The notes: generated by a model not told the origin, from the letters alone. A DNA stretch of 63,844 nucleotides from an uncultured Ruminococcus sp. (GCA_902766885.1 CACXFS010000065.1:1-63844), one strand, 5' to 3'. Shown: positions 17,466-26,585, counted from the first letter of the stretch. Numbers and translations: made by a program.

Positions 17466-18566
17466 CTATATTAATTCACTTATTATCGCATTTGAAACGA
17501 GGTAACCTTTAGGAGTGAAATATGCACTATTATCATCAAGCACCATATAACCCAAATCAGTATATTTTCTGATGATTTTTATTTTATTTTCGGGGAAATC
17601 TTCATTATATCTCGCTTTATATTCATTAAAATTCAAGCCGCTTTTAAGCCTTAATGAAAGTATAATAAATTCTTCCTCATCACCGCCATAGCAGTCAAAA
17701 TAAGTTTTATTTTTTATGAAATCTTCCATATTACGGTTGTAGTAAAATCTTTTACCATTAAAAAATGAATGTGCAGATGGCCCGATTCCGATGTATTCAC
17801 CACATTTCCAGTAGTTAATATTATGTCTGCTTTCGTAACCTGCCTTTGAAAAATTAGAAATCTCATATTGTTCATATCCGAGTTTTTTAAGATAATCAAC
17901 AGCAAAAAGATAAAGCTTAGCCTGACTGTCCTCGTCGGGCAATTCAAGTTTATTCTGTATTCTGTCAAATACTGTTCCGCTTTCAATTTTTAAAATATAC
18001 GAAGAAATGTGAGTAACTCCGCAATTTGTGCAGAAGTCAATTGATTTTTTAAGACTTTCAATTGTCTGATAGGGGATACCAAGCATAAGATCAAGAGATA
18101 TATTTTTTATCCCTGCTTTTTGCGCTCTTTTAACTGTAACTTCTGCATCATTTATGCTGTGTATTCTCCCAAGTGCCTTAAGTTCCTGTTCAACTGCGCT
18201 TTGCATACCGATAGAAATTCTGTTAAATCCTGTTCTTTTCAACAAATCAAAATCAAGCGTTTTGCCCGAATCCGGATTTACTTCAACCGTAATTTCTGCA
18301 TCATCTGCAATATTAAAAAATTCTTTTATCATACTCAGCAGATAAGAAAGCCTTTCAGCACCCAATATGCTCGGTGTTCCTCCGCCGAAATATACGCTTG
18401 AAACTGCTTTGTCTGTTTTATTGCCCCAAGTCTTTATATTATCCGATAAAACCTTTATATAGTTATCATAATCGTTTTCACTTGCTCTGCCGCTGTAAAA
18501 GTCGCAGTAAGGGCATTTACTTTTGCAAAATGGAATATGAATGTAAAGTCCGATATTATTACTCAT
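17466..18566 (-). CDS. hemW: HemW-like radical SAM protein (coproporphyrinogen oxidase family)
   Basis: The cluster motif is IPFCKSKCPYCDFYS (CX3CX2C plus F) near residue 11, followed by VYFGGGTPSIL and EVNPDSGKT. At 366 residues it has the HemW length. It lacks the N-terminal extension of HemN, so HemW, a heme chaperone rather than a true coproporphyrinogen oxidase, is the better call. GAGG before ATG sets the start. No heme biosynthesis gene is nearby. Confidence 0.9.
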   Translation of the reverse strand: MSNNIGLYIHIPFCKSKCPYCDFYSGRASENDYDNYIKVLSDNIKTWGNKTDKAVSSVYFGGGTPSILGAERLSYLLSMIKEFFNIADDAEITVEVNPDSGKTLDFDLLKRTGFNRISIGMQSAVEQELKALGRIHSINDAEVTVKRAQKAGIKNISLDLMLGIPYQTIESLKKSIDFCTNCGVTHISSYILKIESGTVFDRIQNKLELPDEDSQAKLYLFAVDYLKKLGYEQYEISNFSKAGYESRHNINYWKCGEYIGIGPSAHSFFNGKRFYYNRNMEDFIKNKTYFDCYGGDEEEFIILSLRLKSGLNFNEYKARYNEDFPENKIKIIRKYTDLGYMVLDDNSAYFTPKGYLVSNAIISELI

Positions 18567-18587
18567 AAAAACCTCATAAATGTGTTT

Positions 18588-18613
18588 GAGCCGGAAACAA
18601 ACGTTTCCGGCTC
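18588..18613. other. Perfect 11-bp hairpin upstream of hemW
   Basis: GAGCCGGAAAC and GTTTCCGGCTC flank a four-base loop. The hairpin lies 22 bases before hemW in its probable leader and is not followed by a T-run on either strand. No upstream minus-strand gene needs a terminator here, so it may be a leader structure or an operator between the divergent hemW and prfC. Confidence 0.6.
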
Positions 18614-18743
18614 GATTTGGAAGGTATATGAAAAAATAGGAAAAATCTGTTTTTCAACCTTTTACACGATTATATTACAACATTTTAACTTTTTTGTCAA
18701 GCTTTTGTATTAATTTATTTTTAAATAATTTATCACGTTTTTG

Positions 18744-18773
18744 TTGACATATACCGTAATAAAATAGTAAAAT
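18744..18773 (+). promoter_or_regulatory. Promoter of prfC
   Basis: TTGACA (18744-18749) and TAAAAT (18768-18773) are separated by 18 bases, and the gene begins 55 bases downstream. The rest of the 261-base gap to hemW is AT-rich and, apart from the hairpin at 18588, featureless. Confidence 0.7.
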
Positions 18774-18827
18774 ATAAAATTGTGGATATATAATAATCAG
18801 AAAACTGCTCCGAAAGGATAGTATTTT

Positions 18828-20414
18828 ATGAGTTCTTTAAGAGATGAAATCAGCAAACGCAGGACCTTTGCGATTATTTCGCACCCTGACGCAGGTAAAA
18901 CTACACTCACCGAAAAATTGCTCCTATACGGAGGTGCAATTAATCTTGCAGGCTCGGTAAAAGGCAAGAGGACAGCAAAGCACGCTGTTTCCGACTGGAT
19001 GGAAATTGAAAAGCAGCGTGGTATTTCCGTTACCTCGTCGGTTTTACAATTTAAGTACGACGGTTACTGCATCAATATACTTGACACCCCCGGACATGAG
19101 GATTTCTCGGAAGATACCTACAGAACACTTATGGCTGCTGACTCGGCAGTAATGGTAATTGACGGTTCAAAGGGTGTTGAAAAGCAGACAATTAAGCTGT
19201 TTAAGGTCTGTGTTATGCGCAATATTCCGATTATTACTTTCATCAATAAAATGGACCGAGATGCTAAAAATCCCTTTGACTTGCTCGAAGACATTGAAAA
19301 CGTGCTCGGAATAAACACCTATCCCATAAACTGGCCTATCGGCTCAGGTAAAGAATTCAAGGGTGTATATGACAGAAATTCAAGAAAAATTCTCTCGTTC
19401 ACCGCTAATAACGGTCAGAAAGAGGTTGAAAAAGAGGAGCTTACGCTTGATGACCCGTCTCTTGAGGACACAATCGGCTATTACCACAAGCAGGATTTAT
19501 TTGATGATATTGAGCTGCTCGATGGTGCTGGCGATGAATTTGACCTTGACGCAGTAAGAAACGGCAAACTTACTCCCGTATTCTTTGGCTCAGCACTTAC
19601 AAACTTCGGCGTAGAGCCATTCCTTGAACAGTTCTTAAAGCTTACAACTTCACCTTTGCCAAGAGAAACCGTAAGCGAAGAAATTGACCCGATGTCAGAG
19701 GATTTTTCTGCGTTCGTATTCAAAATTCAGGCTAATATGAACAAAGCACACCGTGACCGAATTGCGTTTATGCGAATTTGCAGTGGAAAATTTGAAAAGA
19801 ATATGGAAGTATTCCACGTTCAGGGCAACAAGAAAATGCGTCTTTCTCAGCCACAGCAGATTATGGCACAGGAGAGAGAAATTGTTGATGAAGCGTATGC
19901 AGGCGACATTATAGGCGTATTTGACCCCGGTATCTTTTCAATCGGCGATACAATCTGCTCTGCAAATCACAAGGTGCAGTTCAAGGGTATTCCTACCTTT
20001 GCTCCAGAGCATTTCGCACTCGTTCGTCAGAAAGACACAATGAAGCGTAAACAGTTCATAAAAGGCACAAGTCAGATTGCGCAGGAGGGTGCAATTCAGA
20101 TTTTTCAGGAACTTGACGCAGGTATGGAGGAAGTAATAGTCGGCGTTGTCGGTGTTCTTCAGTTTGACGTGCTTAAATACCGCCTTGAAAACGAGTACAA
20201 CGTAGATATTATTATGGAATCACTGCCTTATGAATATATCAGATGGATTGTAAATGACGACGTTGACCCAAAAACACTTGACCTTGCTTCGGACACAAAG
20301 CGTATTCAGGATTTAAAGGGAAACCATTTATTGCTTTTCACAAGCTACTGGAGTATTGACTGGGCACTTGAGCATAACAAAGGACTTGAATTAAGAGAAT
20401 TCGGAACAAACTAA
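18828..20414 (+). CDS. prfC: Peptide chain release factor 3
   Basis: RF3 is a translational GTPase that removes RF1/RF2 from the ribosome after termination. The 528-residue protein carries G1 SHPDAGKTTLTEK, the switch region GISVTSSV, G3 DTPGHEDFSEDTYR and G4 NKMDRD, then an EF-Tu-like domain 2 and a C-terminal domain with ELDAGMEEVIVGVVGVLQFDVL. The longer switch and the SVLQF sequence separate it from EF-G. It is full length. The decarboxylase gene follows after 18 bases and is probably co-transcribed. Confidence 0.97.
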   Translation: MSSLRDEISKRRTFAIISHPDAGKTTLTEKLLLYGGAINLAGSVKGKRTAKHAVSDWMEIEKQRGISVTSSVLQFKYDGYCINILDTPGHEDFSEDTYRTLMAADSAVMVIDGSKGVEKQTIKLFKVCVMRNIPIITFINKMDRDAKNPFDLLEDIENVLGINTYPINWPIGSGKEFKGVYDRNSRKILSFTANNGQKEVEKEELTLDDPSLEDTIGYYHKQDLFDDIELLDGAGDEFDLDAVRNGKLTPVFFGSALTNFGVEPFLEQFLKLTTSPLPRETVSEEIDPMSEDFSAFVFKIQANMNKAHRDRIAFMRICSGKFEKNMEVFHVQGNKKMRLSQPQQIMAQEREIVDEAYAGDIIGVFDPGIFSIGDTICSANHKVQFKGIPTFAPEHFALVRQKDTMKRKQFIKGTSQIAQEGAIQIFQELDAGMEEVIVGVVGVLQFDVLKYRLENEYNVDIIMESLPYEYIRWIVNDDVDPKTLDLASDTKRIQDLKGNHLLLFTSYWSIDWALEHNKGLELREFGTN

Positions 20415-20432
20415 AAAAATTTTGGAGGATAT

Positions 20433-21845
20433 ATGCTGTACGATAAGCTCAAAAGTTACAAAGAAAGCGGCATATATCCTTTTCATATGCCCGGACATAA
20501 GAGAATAGCTATTACAAATGACGGAATAATTCCATATGAAATTGATTTAACCGAGATTGACGGTTTTGACAATCTTCACAATGCCAACGGATGCATAAGA
20601 GAAGTTGAAAAGAAGGCAGAAAAACTTTATGACGTTGACCGAGCATTTCTTCTTGTAAACGGCGCAACAGGAGGAATACTTTCTTCAATACGAGCGATGA
20701 CAAACTTCGGTGATAAAATTATCGTTGCCCGCAATTGCCACAAGTCAGTCTACAATGCAATTGAGCTTTGCGGACTTATTCCGGAATACATTTTGCCTGA
20801 ACTCGATGAAAAATACGGCATTTTTACTTCGGTTTCACCACAGCAGGTTGAAACGCTTTTAAGTAAAAATTCTGATACAAAGCTTGCTATTATAACCTCA
20901 CCAACGTATGAGGGTGTTGTATCTGATATTAAGAAAATTGCAGATATTTGTCATAAATACGGTGCAATGCTTTTTGTTGATGAGGCACACGGAGCGCATT
21001 TTCCTTTTTCAGAAAAATTTCCGAATGAAGCCGTAAAATTCGGGGCAGATGTTGCAGTTGTAAGTTTACATAAAACATTGCCGTCACTTACGCAAACAGC
21101 TTTACTTCTTACAAATAATTCAGAATTGTCAGAAAAATTACAGGAAAATCTCTCGATTTTTGAAACAAGCAGTCCGTCATATATACTGATGAGTGCAATC
21201 GAAAAATGCCTTGACTTTATTTCTGGCAATAAGTCTGATTTTGAACTCTATACAAATAGACTGTCAGATTTCTATAATGATACAAAGTTACTTAAAAAAC
21301 TTTCAATGCTGTATAATGATAAGTCTTTTCTTGAAAATTGCTTTGATTATGACTTTGGTAAAATAGTAATTTCAACTGCAAAAACAAATTTCAGCGGAAC
21401 AGAGCTTGCAAAGGTTTTAAGAGAAAAGTATAATATTGAAACAGAAATGTCATATACCGATTATGTAATTGCAATGACTTCCGTATGTGATACAGACGAA
21501 GGTTTTGCAAGACTAAAAAACGCTTTGTTTGAAATTGACAACTCATTAACTGTAAAAGAAAAATTACATTCCGAATATAGTTTTTCTGAAATACCAAAAC
21601 GCAGTTTTATTTCGTGCAGAAAAAATGATTTTAGATCTGAGAAAATATTTTTTAATAATGCACAGGGGAGAGTATCACTTGAATACATATGGGCATATCC
21701 TCCGGGAATACCGCTTATTGTCCCCGGAGAGGTTATAAAAAATAAAGTAATCAGTCAGATTAATATTTTAATTTCGAATAATATTCAAATCAATTCTACA
21801 AAAAATTCTATGCCCGATTTCTTATATGTCGCTGAAAATGATTGA
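20433..21845 (+). CDS. Orn/Lys/Arg decarboxylase family protein (PLP)
   Basis: This is a fold-type I PLP enzyme of 470 residues. FHMPGHKR near residue 17, DEAHGAHF near 182 and VVSLHKTLPSLTQTA near 210, with the PLP lysine, are family signatures, as is YPPGIPLIVPGE near the C-terminus. It lacks the N-terminal wing domain of inducible E. coli decarboxylases and matches the shorter Bacillus SpeA/YaaO group. The substrate, arginine, lysine or ornithine, cannot be decided from sequence alone. It would supply polyamine precursors. The -35 box of the next gene overlaps its stop codon. Confidence 0.9.
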   Translation: MLYDKLKSYKESGIYPFHMPGHKRIAITNDGIIPYEIDLTEIDGFDNLHNANGCIREVEKKAEKLYDVDRAFLLVNGATGGILSSIRAMTNFGDKIIVARNCHKSVYNAIELCGLIPEYILPELDEKYGIFTSVSPQQVETLLSKNSDTKLAIITSPTYEGVVSDIKKIADICHKYGAMLFVDEAHGAHFPFSEKFPNEAVKFGADVAVVSLHKTLPSLTQTALLLTNNSELSEKLQENLSIFETSSPSYILMSAIEKCLDFISGNKSDFELYTNRLSDFYNDTKLLKKLSMLYNDKSFLENCFDYDFGKIVISTAKTNFSGTELAKVLREKYNIETEMSYTDYVIAMTSVCDTDEGFARLKNALFEIDNSLTVKEKLHSEYSFSEIPKRSFISCRKNDFRSEKIFFNNAQGRVSLEYIWAYPPGIPLIVPGEVIKNKVISQINILISNNIQINSTKNSMPDFLYVAEND

Positions 21846-21870
21846 CAAATAATCAAGACTGTGGTAAGAT
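21842..21870 (+). promoter_or_regulatory. Promoter of the SCIFF precursor gene
   Basis: TTGACA (21842-21847) overlaps the stop of the decarboxylase gene. TAAGAT (21865-21870) follows after exactly 17 bases. The peptide gene therefore has its own strong promoter. Confidence 0.78.
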
Positions 21871-21904
21871 TTATTTATAAATTCTTACAAGGAGAATGAT
21901 TGCA

Positions 21905-22057
21905 ATGAAAAGAATTAAAACCATCGAAACTCGTGACCTTAAGAAGAGCGTTAAGACAGGCGGCTGTGGCGAGTGCCAGACTTCTTGTCAGTCAGCTTGC
22001 AAAACTTCATGCGGCGTTGCTAACCAGCAGTGCGAGAAGTGTTTAAGCGAGAAATAA
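21905..22057 (+). CDS. scfA: SCIFF ranthipeptide precursor, seven-cysteine variant
   Basis: This 50-residue peptide begins MKRIKTIETRDLKKSVKTGG and holds the SCIFF core CGECQTSCQSACKTSC, then GVANQQCEKC and LSEK. Cysteines are at 21, 24, 28, 32, 36, 43 and 46. SCIFF peptides (six cysteines in forty-five residues) are ranthipeptides crosslinked by the adjacent radical SAM enzyme through Cys-to-residue thioethers. Two features are unusual: a seventh cysteine near the C-terminus, and Gly37-Val38 directly after the fifth cysteine, where the characterised Clostridium thermocellum peptide, as I recall it, has Thr37 as the crosslink acceptor. AAGGAG lies upstream of the ATG. Confidence 0.95.
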   Translation: MKRIKTIETRDLKKSVKTGGCGECQTSCQSACKTSCGVANQQCEKCLSEK

Positions 22058-22086
22058 TTTTAAATTTACTAAATTAAGGATTCAAC

Positions 22087-22120
22087 AGCCGTTTTACCTT
22101 GAGGTTTAACGGCTTTCCTT
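22087..22120 (+). terminator. Hairpin between SCIFF precursor and maturase genes
   Basis: AGCCGTT and AACGGCT form the outer stem, with an inner ACC/GGT extension across a two-base mismatch, followed by TTCCTTTT. Its place between peptide and maturase suits partial termination, giving more peptide than enzyme. Confidence 0.65.
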
Positions 22121-22139
22121 TTGTCAAAACGGAGATAAT

Positions 22140-23513
22140 ATGATACACCAGTACAAACTTAACGGATACAATATAGTTCTTGACGTTTTCAGCGGCAGTG
22201 TTCATTGTGTTGACGAGCTCGCATACGACGTTATAGAAATGTATGAAAATAATGACAGAAATACTATTGTAAGCACAATGCTTGAAAAATACGCCGACAA
22301 TCCCGAAATTACCGAGCAGGAAGTAAATGACTGCATTGATGATGTAAAGGAACTTAAAGAACAGGGAAAGCTTTTTACCGAGGATAAATATGAAAACCTT
22401 GCCTTTGATTTTAAGGCAAGAAATACTGTTATAAAAGCTCTTTGTCTGCACGTAGCACATACCTGTAATCTCAACTGCGAATACTGTTTTGCAAGTCAGG
22501 GCAAGTATCACGGCGACAGAGCGCTTATGAGTTTTGAAACAGGTAAGAGAGCAATTGATTTTCTTGTTGAAAATTCCGGCAGCAGAGTAAATCTTGAGGT
22601 TGACTTCTTCGGCGGAGAGCCTTTGATGAACTTCGATGTTGTAAAGCAGATTGTTGCATATGCAAGAAGCATTGAAAAGGAAAAGAACAAGAACTTTCGC
22701 TTTACTCTTACAACAAACGGAATGTTGGTTGACGATGACGTAATAGAATTTGCCAACAAGGAATGTCATAATGTCGTTTTAAGTCTTGACGGCAGAAAAG
22801 AAATTCACGATAATCTGCGTAAAACTGTTAACGGCAAAGGTAGCTACGATATAATAGTTCCCAAATTTCAGGACTTTGTTAAAAAGAGAGGCAATAAAGG
22901 CTACTATGTCAGAGGTACATACACGCACAACAACACCGACTTTACTAACGATATTTTCCATATGGCTGACCTCGGCTTTACCGAGCTTTCCATGGAGCCT
23001 GTTGTTTGTGCACCCGACGATCCGTATGCACTTACATATGATGATTTGCCTGTACTTTTTGAGCAGTACGAAATTCTTGCAAAGGATATGTTAAGGCGTG
23101 AAAAAGAGGGGAAACCTATAACTTTTTATCACTATATGATTGATTTAACAGGCGGCCCCTGCATTTATAAACGCATTTCAGGCTGCGGCTCGGGTACGGA
23201 ATATATGGCAGTAACACCTTGGGGCGAGCTTTTCCCATGTCACCAGTTTGTAGGCGACCCGAAGTACAGCCTTGGCAATATCTACGACGGAGTTACAAAT
23301 ACTGAAATTCAGAATGAATTTAAGCTCTGCAACGCATACGCAAGAGAGGATTGCAAAAATTGCTGGGCAAAGCTTTATTGCAGCGGCGGCTGTGCGGCTA
23401 ATGCATATCATGCTACGGGTTCAATCAGCGGAATCTATAAATACGGCTGTGAGCTGTTTAAAAAGCGAATTGAATGTGCAATTATGATGAAGGTTGCGCA
23501 GGCTGAAGAATAA
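22140..23513 (+). CDS. scfB: SCIFF radical SAM maturase (thioether-forming)
   Basis: The 457-residue enzyme has an N-terminal peptide-recognition region (about residues 1-90), the radical SAM motif CNLNCEYCFAS (CX3CX2C) near residue 105 and a C-terminal SPASM domain. The SPASM cysteines are visible in CGSGTEYMAVTPWGELFPC, CKNCWAKLYCSGGCAANAY and the late YGCELF. This matches the Tte1186/CteB family that installs thioether crosslinks in SCIFF peptides. It lies 82 bases after scfA. The ribosome site is GGAG. No transporter or protease for the peptide is adjacent, as is common for SCIFF loci. Confidence 0.95.
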   Translation: MIHQYKLNGYNIVLDVFSGSVHCVDELAYDVIEMYENNDRNTIVSTMLEKYADNPEITEQEVNDCIDDVKELKEQGKLFTEDKYENLAFDFKARNTVIKALCLHVAHTCNLNCEYCFASQGKYHGDRALMSFETGKRAIDFLVENSGSRVNLEVDFFGGEPLMNFDVVKQIVAYARSIEKEKNKNFRFTLTTNGMLVDDDVIEFANKECHNVVLSLDGRKEIHDNLRKTVNGKGSYDIIVPKFQDFVKKRGNKGYYVRGTYTHNNTDFTNDIFHMADLGFTELSMEPVVCAPDDPYALTYDDLPVLFEQYEILAKDMLRREKEGKPITFYHYMIDLTGGPCIYKRISGCGSGTEYMAVTPWGELFPCHQFVGDPKYSLGNIYDGVTNTEIQNEFKLCNAYAREDCKNCWAKLYCSGGCAANAYHATGSISGIYKYGCELFKKRIECAIMMKVAQAEE

Positions 23514-23515
23514 TG

Positions 23516-23548
23516 AAAAATTGGCAGGTGAGTAGCCTGCCAATTTTT
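23516..23548. terminator. Bidirectional terminator between scfB and feoB
   Basis: AAAAATTGGCAGG and CCTGCCAATTTTT form a near-perfect stem with A-run before and T-run after, so it can serve both converging genes. It touches the feoB stop codon. Confidence 0.85.
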
Positions 23549-25469
23549 ATATGAAGATTCGCATAATATTTGCTGTAATTAAACATAGTATTATTCCTAT
23601 TGCAGTAGGTAGCAAAGCAGAAACGAGAGTCCATTTCAGACTTCCCGTTTCTTTTTTTATCGTCAGACAAGTTGTTGAACAAGGGAAATGCATCACACAC
23701 ATAATCATTGTGCAGACTGCCGTTATTACAGTCCAACCGTTAGCAGAGAATAATTCAAGAAGTTGTTCATAGCTTGTGTAGTCAACCAATGTGCCGCTTG
23801 CCATATACGACATAATTATTATCGGAATAACAGTTTCATTTGCGGGAAAACCGAGTATGAAAGCCATAACTATCACACCGTCAAGACCGATTAGCTGTCC
23901 GAACGGTTCGAAAAAGTCTGTGCAATACGAAAGAATGGACGCATCTCCAATGTAAATATTTGCAGTAAGCCATATAATTGCACCTGCAGGGGCGGCTACA
24001 ATTATAGCTCTGCCAAGCACAAAAAGCGTTCGGTCAAGCATTGAACGCACAATAGTCTTTAGAATCTGAGGTTTACGGTAGGGAGGAAGCTCCAATGCAA
24101 ATCCGGAAGGCTCACCTTTTGCAATAGTAAGTGATAAGAACTTTGAAACAAGTAGTGTAAATAGAACACAAAGAACTATGATTCCAAGCAATATTGCTGC
24201 AACTTCAATTGACGAAACAATTCCGAATGTACTTCCTGCAAAAAACATCATAATAATTGCAATCAACGTCGGAAATCTTCCGTTGCACGGCATAAAATTG
24301 TTTGTCAGAATAGCAATCAGCCTCTCCTGCGGAGATTCAATAATTCTGCAACCCGTAACTCCGCAGGCATTACAACCAATTCCCATAGCCATAGTCAGGC
24401 TTTGCTTGCCGTGTGCGCCGCATTTTGCAAAGAATTTGTCAAGGTTAAATGCAATTCTCGGCAGATAACCCGAATCTTCAATAATAGAAAAAAGAGGGAA
24501 GAAGATTGCCATGGGCGGTAACATAACAGAAATAACCCAAGTCAGAGTTGTATAAACTCCGTCTATAAGAATACCCGTAATAAATTCAGGCATAGAAAGT
24601 AAGTTAAATAGATTGTATAGCTCATCTTTAAGAAAATCAAAAAATAAACTTAACCATTCACTCGGATAGTTTGCACCAACTGCCGTTATCCAGAAAAGCA
24701 GACCAAATAGCAATAGCATCAGAGGTATTCCGACAGCTTTGGATGTCAGAATTTTATCAGCCTTTCTGCTTTTTTCATTCATTGTTTTATTGCTGAAGAA
24801 TACAGTCTGTTTGCAGATTTGCTTTGCTTTTTCAGCAAGCATTTCAGAGTTATATTTGTGATTTTCCGTGTTGAGTACATCAATTCCTTTGAAATTTCTT
24901 TCAACTCTGAAACATTTTCTTTTATTGGTACAAATATCATAGATTGTGTTTTTAAGCTCTTTAATGCCGCCTTTTCTTGTTGCACAGGTGCATATAACAG
25001 GCACTCCTAAATTAAGTGACAACTCATCAACGTCAATAATAATTCCGTTTTTCTCCGCTTCATCGCACAGATTAAGGCAAAGTATAGCGTTTTTCTGAAG
25101 TGAAAGCACTTGCAAAGCAAACGACAGATTTCTTTCAATAACGGTTGCATCGGTTACGATTACCACGCAATCTGAATTTTCATTTGCAAGAAATTCTCTT
25201 GTAACTGTTTCCTCCTCGGAAAAATCAGTCATTGAGTATGTTCCGGGCAAGTCGGTAAACAAAAATTCTTTGTCCTTTATTTTTGCAGTTCCCGAAGAAC
25301 ATTCAACAGTCTTACCTGTCCAGTTTCCCGTATGCTGATTAAGTCCTGTAAGTGTGTTGAAAATAGTACTTTTTCCGACATTCGGATTTCCTGCCAAAGC
25401 TACTGTGAAATCCGCTTTTATTTCAGATTTATCACTGTTTTTAATTACTGACGAATTTCGTGCAAACAA
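23547..25469 (-). CDS. feoB: Ferrous iron transporter FeoB
   Basis: FeoB imports Fe2+ across the cell membrane. The N-terminal GTPase domain has G1 GNPNVGKST (about residue 32), G2 with NQHTGNWTGKTVE, G3 DLPGTYSM and G4 NLCDE. Two Gate regions follow, including GIGCNACGVTGCRIIESPQ and MPCNGRFPTL, within about ten membrane helices. At 640 residues it is on the short side for FeoB but complete. The start is TTG, seven bases after GGAGG. It lies 15 bases after feoA, and no feoC is visible. Confidence 0.96.
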   Translation of the reverse strand: MFARNSSVIKNSDKSEIKADFTVALAGNPNVGKSTIFNTLTGLNQHTGNWTGKTVECSSGTAKIKDKEFLFTDLPGTYSMTDFSEEETVTREFLANENSDCVVIVTDATVIERNLSFALQVLSLQKNAILCLNLCDEAEKNGIIIDVDELSLNLGVPVICTCATRKGGIKELKNTIYDICTNKRKCFRVERNFKGIDVLNTENHKYNSEMLAEKAKQICKQTVFFSNKTMNEKSRKADKILTSKAVGIPLMLLLFGLLFWITAVGANYPSEWLSLFFDFLKDELYNLFNLLSMPEFITGILIDGVYTTLTWVISVMLPPMAIFFPLFSIIEDSGYLPRIAFNLDKFFAKCGAHGKQSLTMAMGIGCNACGVTGCRIIESPQERLIAILTNNFMPCNGRFPTLIAIIMMFFAGSTFGIVSSIEVAAILLGIIVLCVLFTLLVSKFLSLTIAKGEPSGFALELPPYRKPQILKTIVRSMLDRTLFVLGRAIIVAAPAGAIIWLTANIYIGDASILSYCTDFFEPFGQLIGLDGVIVMAFILGFPANETVIPIIIMSYMASGTLVDYTSYEQLLELFSANGWTVITAVCTMIMCVMHFPCSTTCLTIKKETGSLKWTLVSALLPTAIGIILCLITANIMRIFI

Positions 25470-25484
25470 ATAAAAACCTCCTGT

Positions 25485-25727
25485 TCATTTTATAGGAGTT
25501 ACTGTAATGTATTTACTGTCTTTATTTCGTAAAGCTATAACTGCATTTTTTACAAGAAAAGCTGTAGGATCGCCAAATGGACTTCTGTAAAGCGGTGTTA
25601 TAACAGTGTCTGTAAGTATGCCCATATCGTAAATTCTGTTTATAAGGCAATCATTGCAATCAATCGACGAAATTACAGCACTTTCTTCCAAGGGCAGTTT
25701 GTCAAGCGTATATTTATCTTTCATCAT
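25485..25727 (-). CDS. feoA: FeoA-like iron transport accessory protein
   Basis: This 80-residue SH3-like protein carries IYDMGILTDTVITPLYRSPFGDPTAFLVKN, the FeoA core containing the MG-T/P and GDP motifs. FeoA works with FeoB, probably modulating its GTPase domain. It is the first gene of the feoAB unit. I did not recognise a Fur box upstream. Confidence 0.92.
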   Translation of the reverse strand: MMKDKYTLDKLPLEESAVISSIDCNDCLINRIYDMGILTDTVITPLYRSPFGDPTAFLVKNAVIALRNKDSKYITVTPIK

Positions 25728-25874
25728 TCTTCACCGATTTCAACTTTTTGTAATATACTATTCAATGCATAAATATATGTTAATTGTTTTACTTTACCTA
25801 GTAGAAAATATGGTGTATAATTAGGGTAATAAAATTTAAGACATCCCGTATATTTATATAATAGGGGTGTTGTT

Positions 25875-26585
25875 ATGAAAATTAAAAAATTTATTTTTCC
25901 TTGCGTATGCTTTGCTTTGCTGTCTGCATTTGTCTTTTTAATGATTTCTGCGGCGTTAAATATAAAGGTTTCGGTTTCTTCAGAGAGCGTAAAAACTATC
26001 CCTAATATCGTAATAGACGCAGGTCACGGTGGTGAGGACGGCGGGGCAGTAAGCGACAGCGGAGTGCTTGAAAAAGACATAAACCTTCCAATTGCAAACG
26101 ATACCTCTGCACTGTTTTATCTGCTCGGATTTGATGTAACACAAACAAGAACAACCGATATTGCGCTTGACAACGGAGAAGATACAATCCGCAAACGAAA
26201 GGTTTCGGATATGAAGAAAAGGCTTGAAATATTTAATTCTTCAGAAGAAAATACAATTATCAGTATTCATCAGAATAAGTTTTCTGAAAGCAAGTATCAC
26301 GGTACGCAGATTTTTTATTCACCGAACAATCCAAAAAGCAAACAGCTTGCAGACAGCATTAAATTCTCCGTTAAAGGACTTTTACAGCCCGATAACGAGC
26401 GGGAATGTAAAAAAGCTGACAGTGGAATTTATCTTTTAAAAAATACAAGCAATCCTGCCGTTATTGTTGAGTGCGGCTTTATTTCAAATAAGGATGAGTG
26501 TAATAACCTGCTTGACTCACAATATCAGAAACAGATGGCTTTTTCGATAACAGCAGGGTTTTTAAGTTACTACAATACAGACTGA
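25875..26585 (+). CDS. cwlD: N-acetylmuramoyl-L-alanine amidase, probably CwlD
   Basis: The 236-residue protein has one N-terminal membrane segment (about residues 7-30) and an Amidase_3 domain with zinc ligands in DAGHGGEDGG, EKDINL and SIHQNKF, and the catalytic Glu in VVECGFISN. Length, membrane anchor and single domain fit CwlD, which makes muramic lactam precursors in the spore cortex. The spore genes at the other end of the window agree. A vegetative amidase of the same family cannot be excluded. GGGGTG precedes the ATG, and radA follows after 14 bases. Confidence 0.85.
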   Translation: MKIKKFIFPCVCFALLSAFVFLMISAALNIKVSVSSESVKTIPNIVIDAGHGGEDGGAVSDSGVLEKDINLPIANDTSALFYLLGFDVTQTRTTDIALDNGEDTIRKRKVSDMKKRLEIFNSSEENTIISIHQNKFSESKYHGTQIFYSPNNPKSKQLADSIKFSVKGLLQPDNERECKKADSGIYLLKNTSNPAVIVECGFISNKDECNNLLDSQYQKQMAFSITAGFLSYYNTD

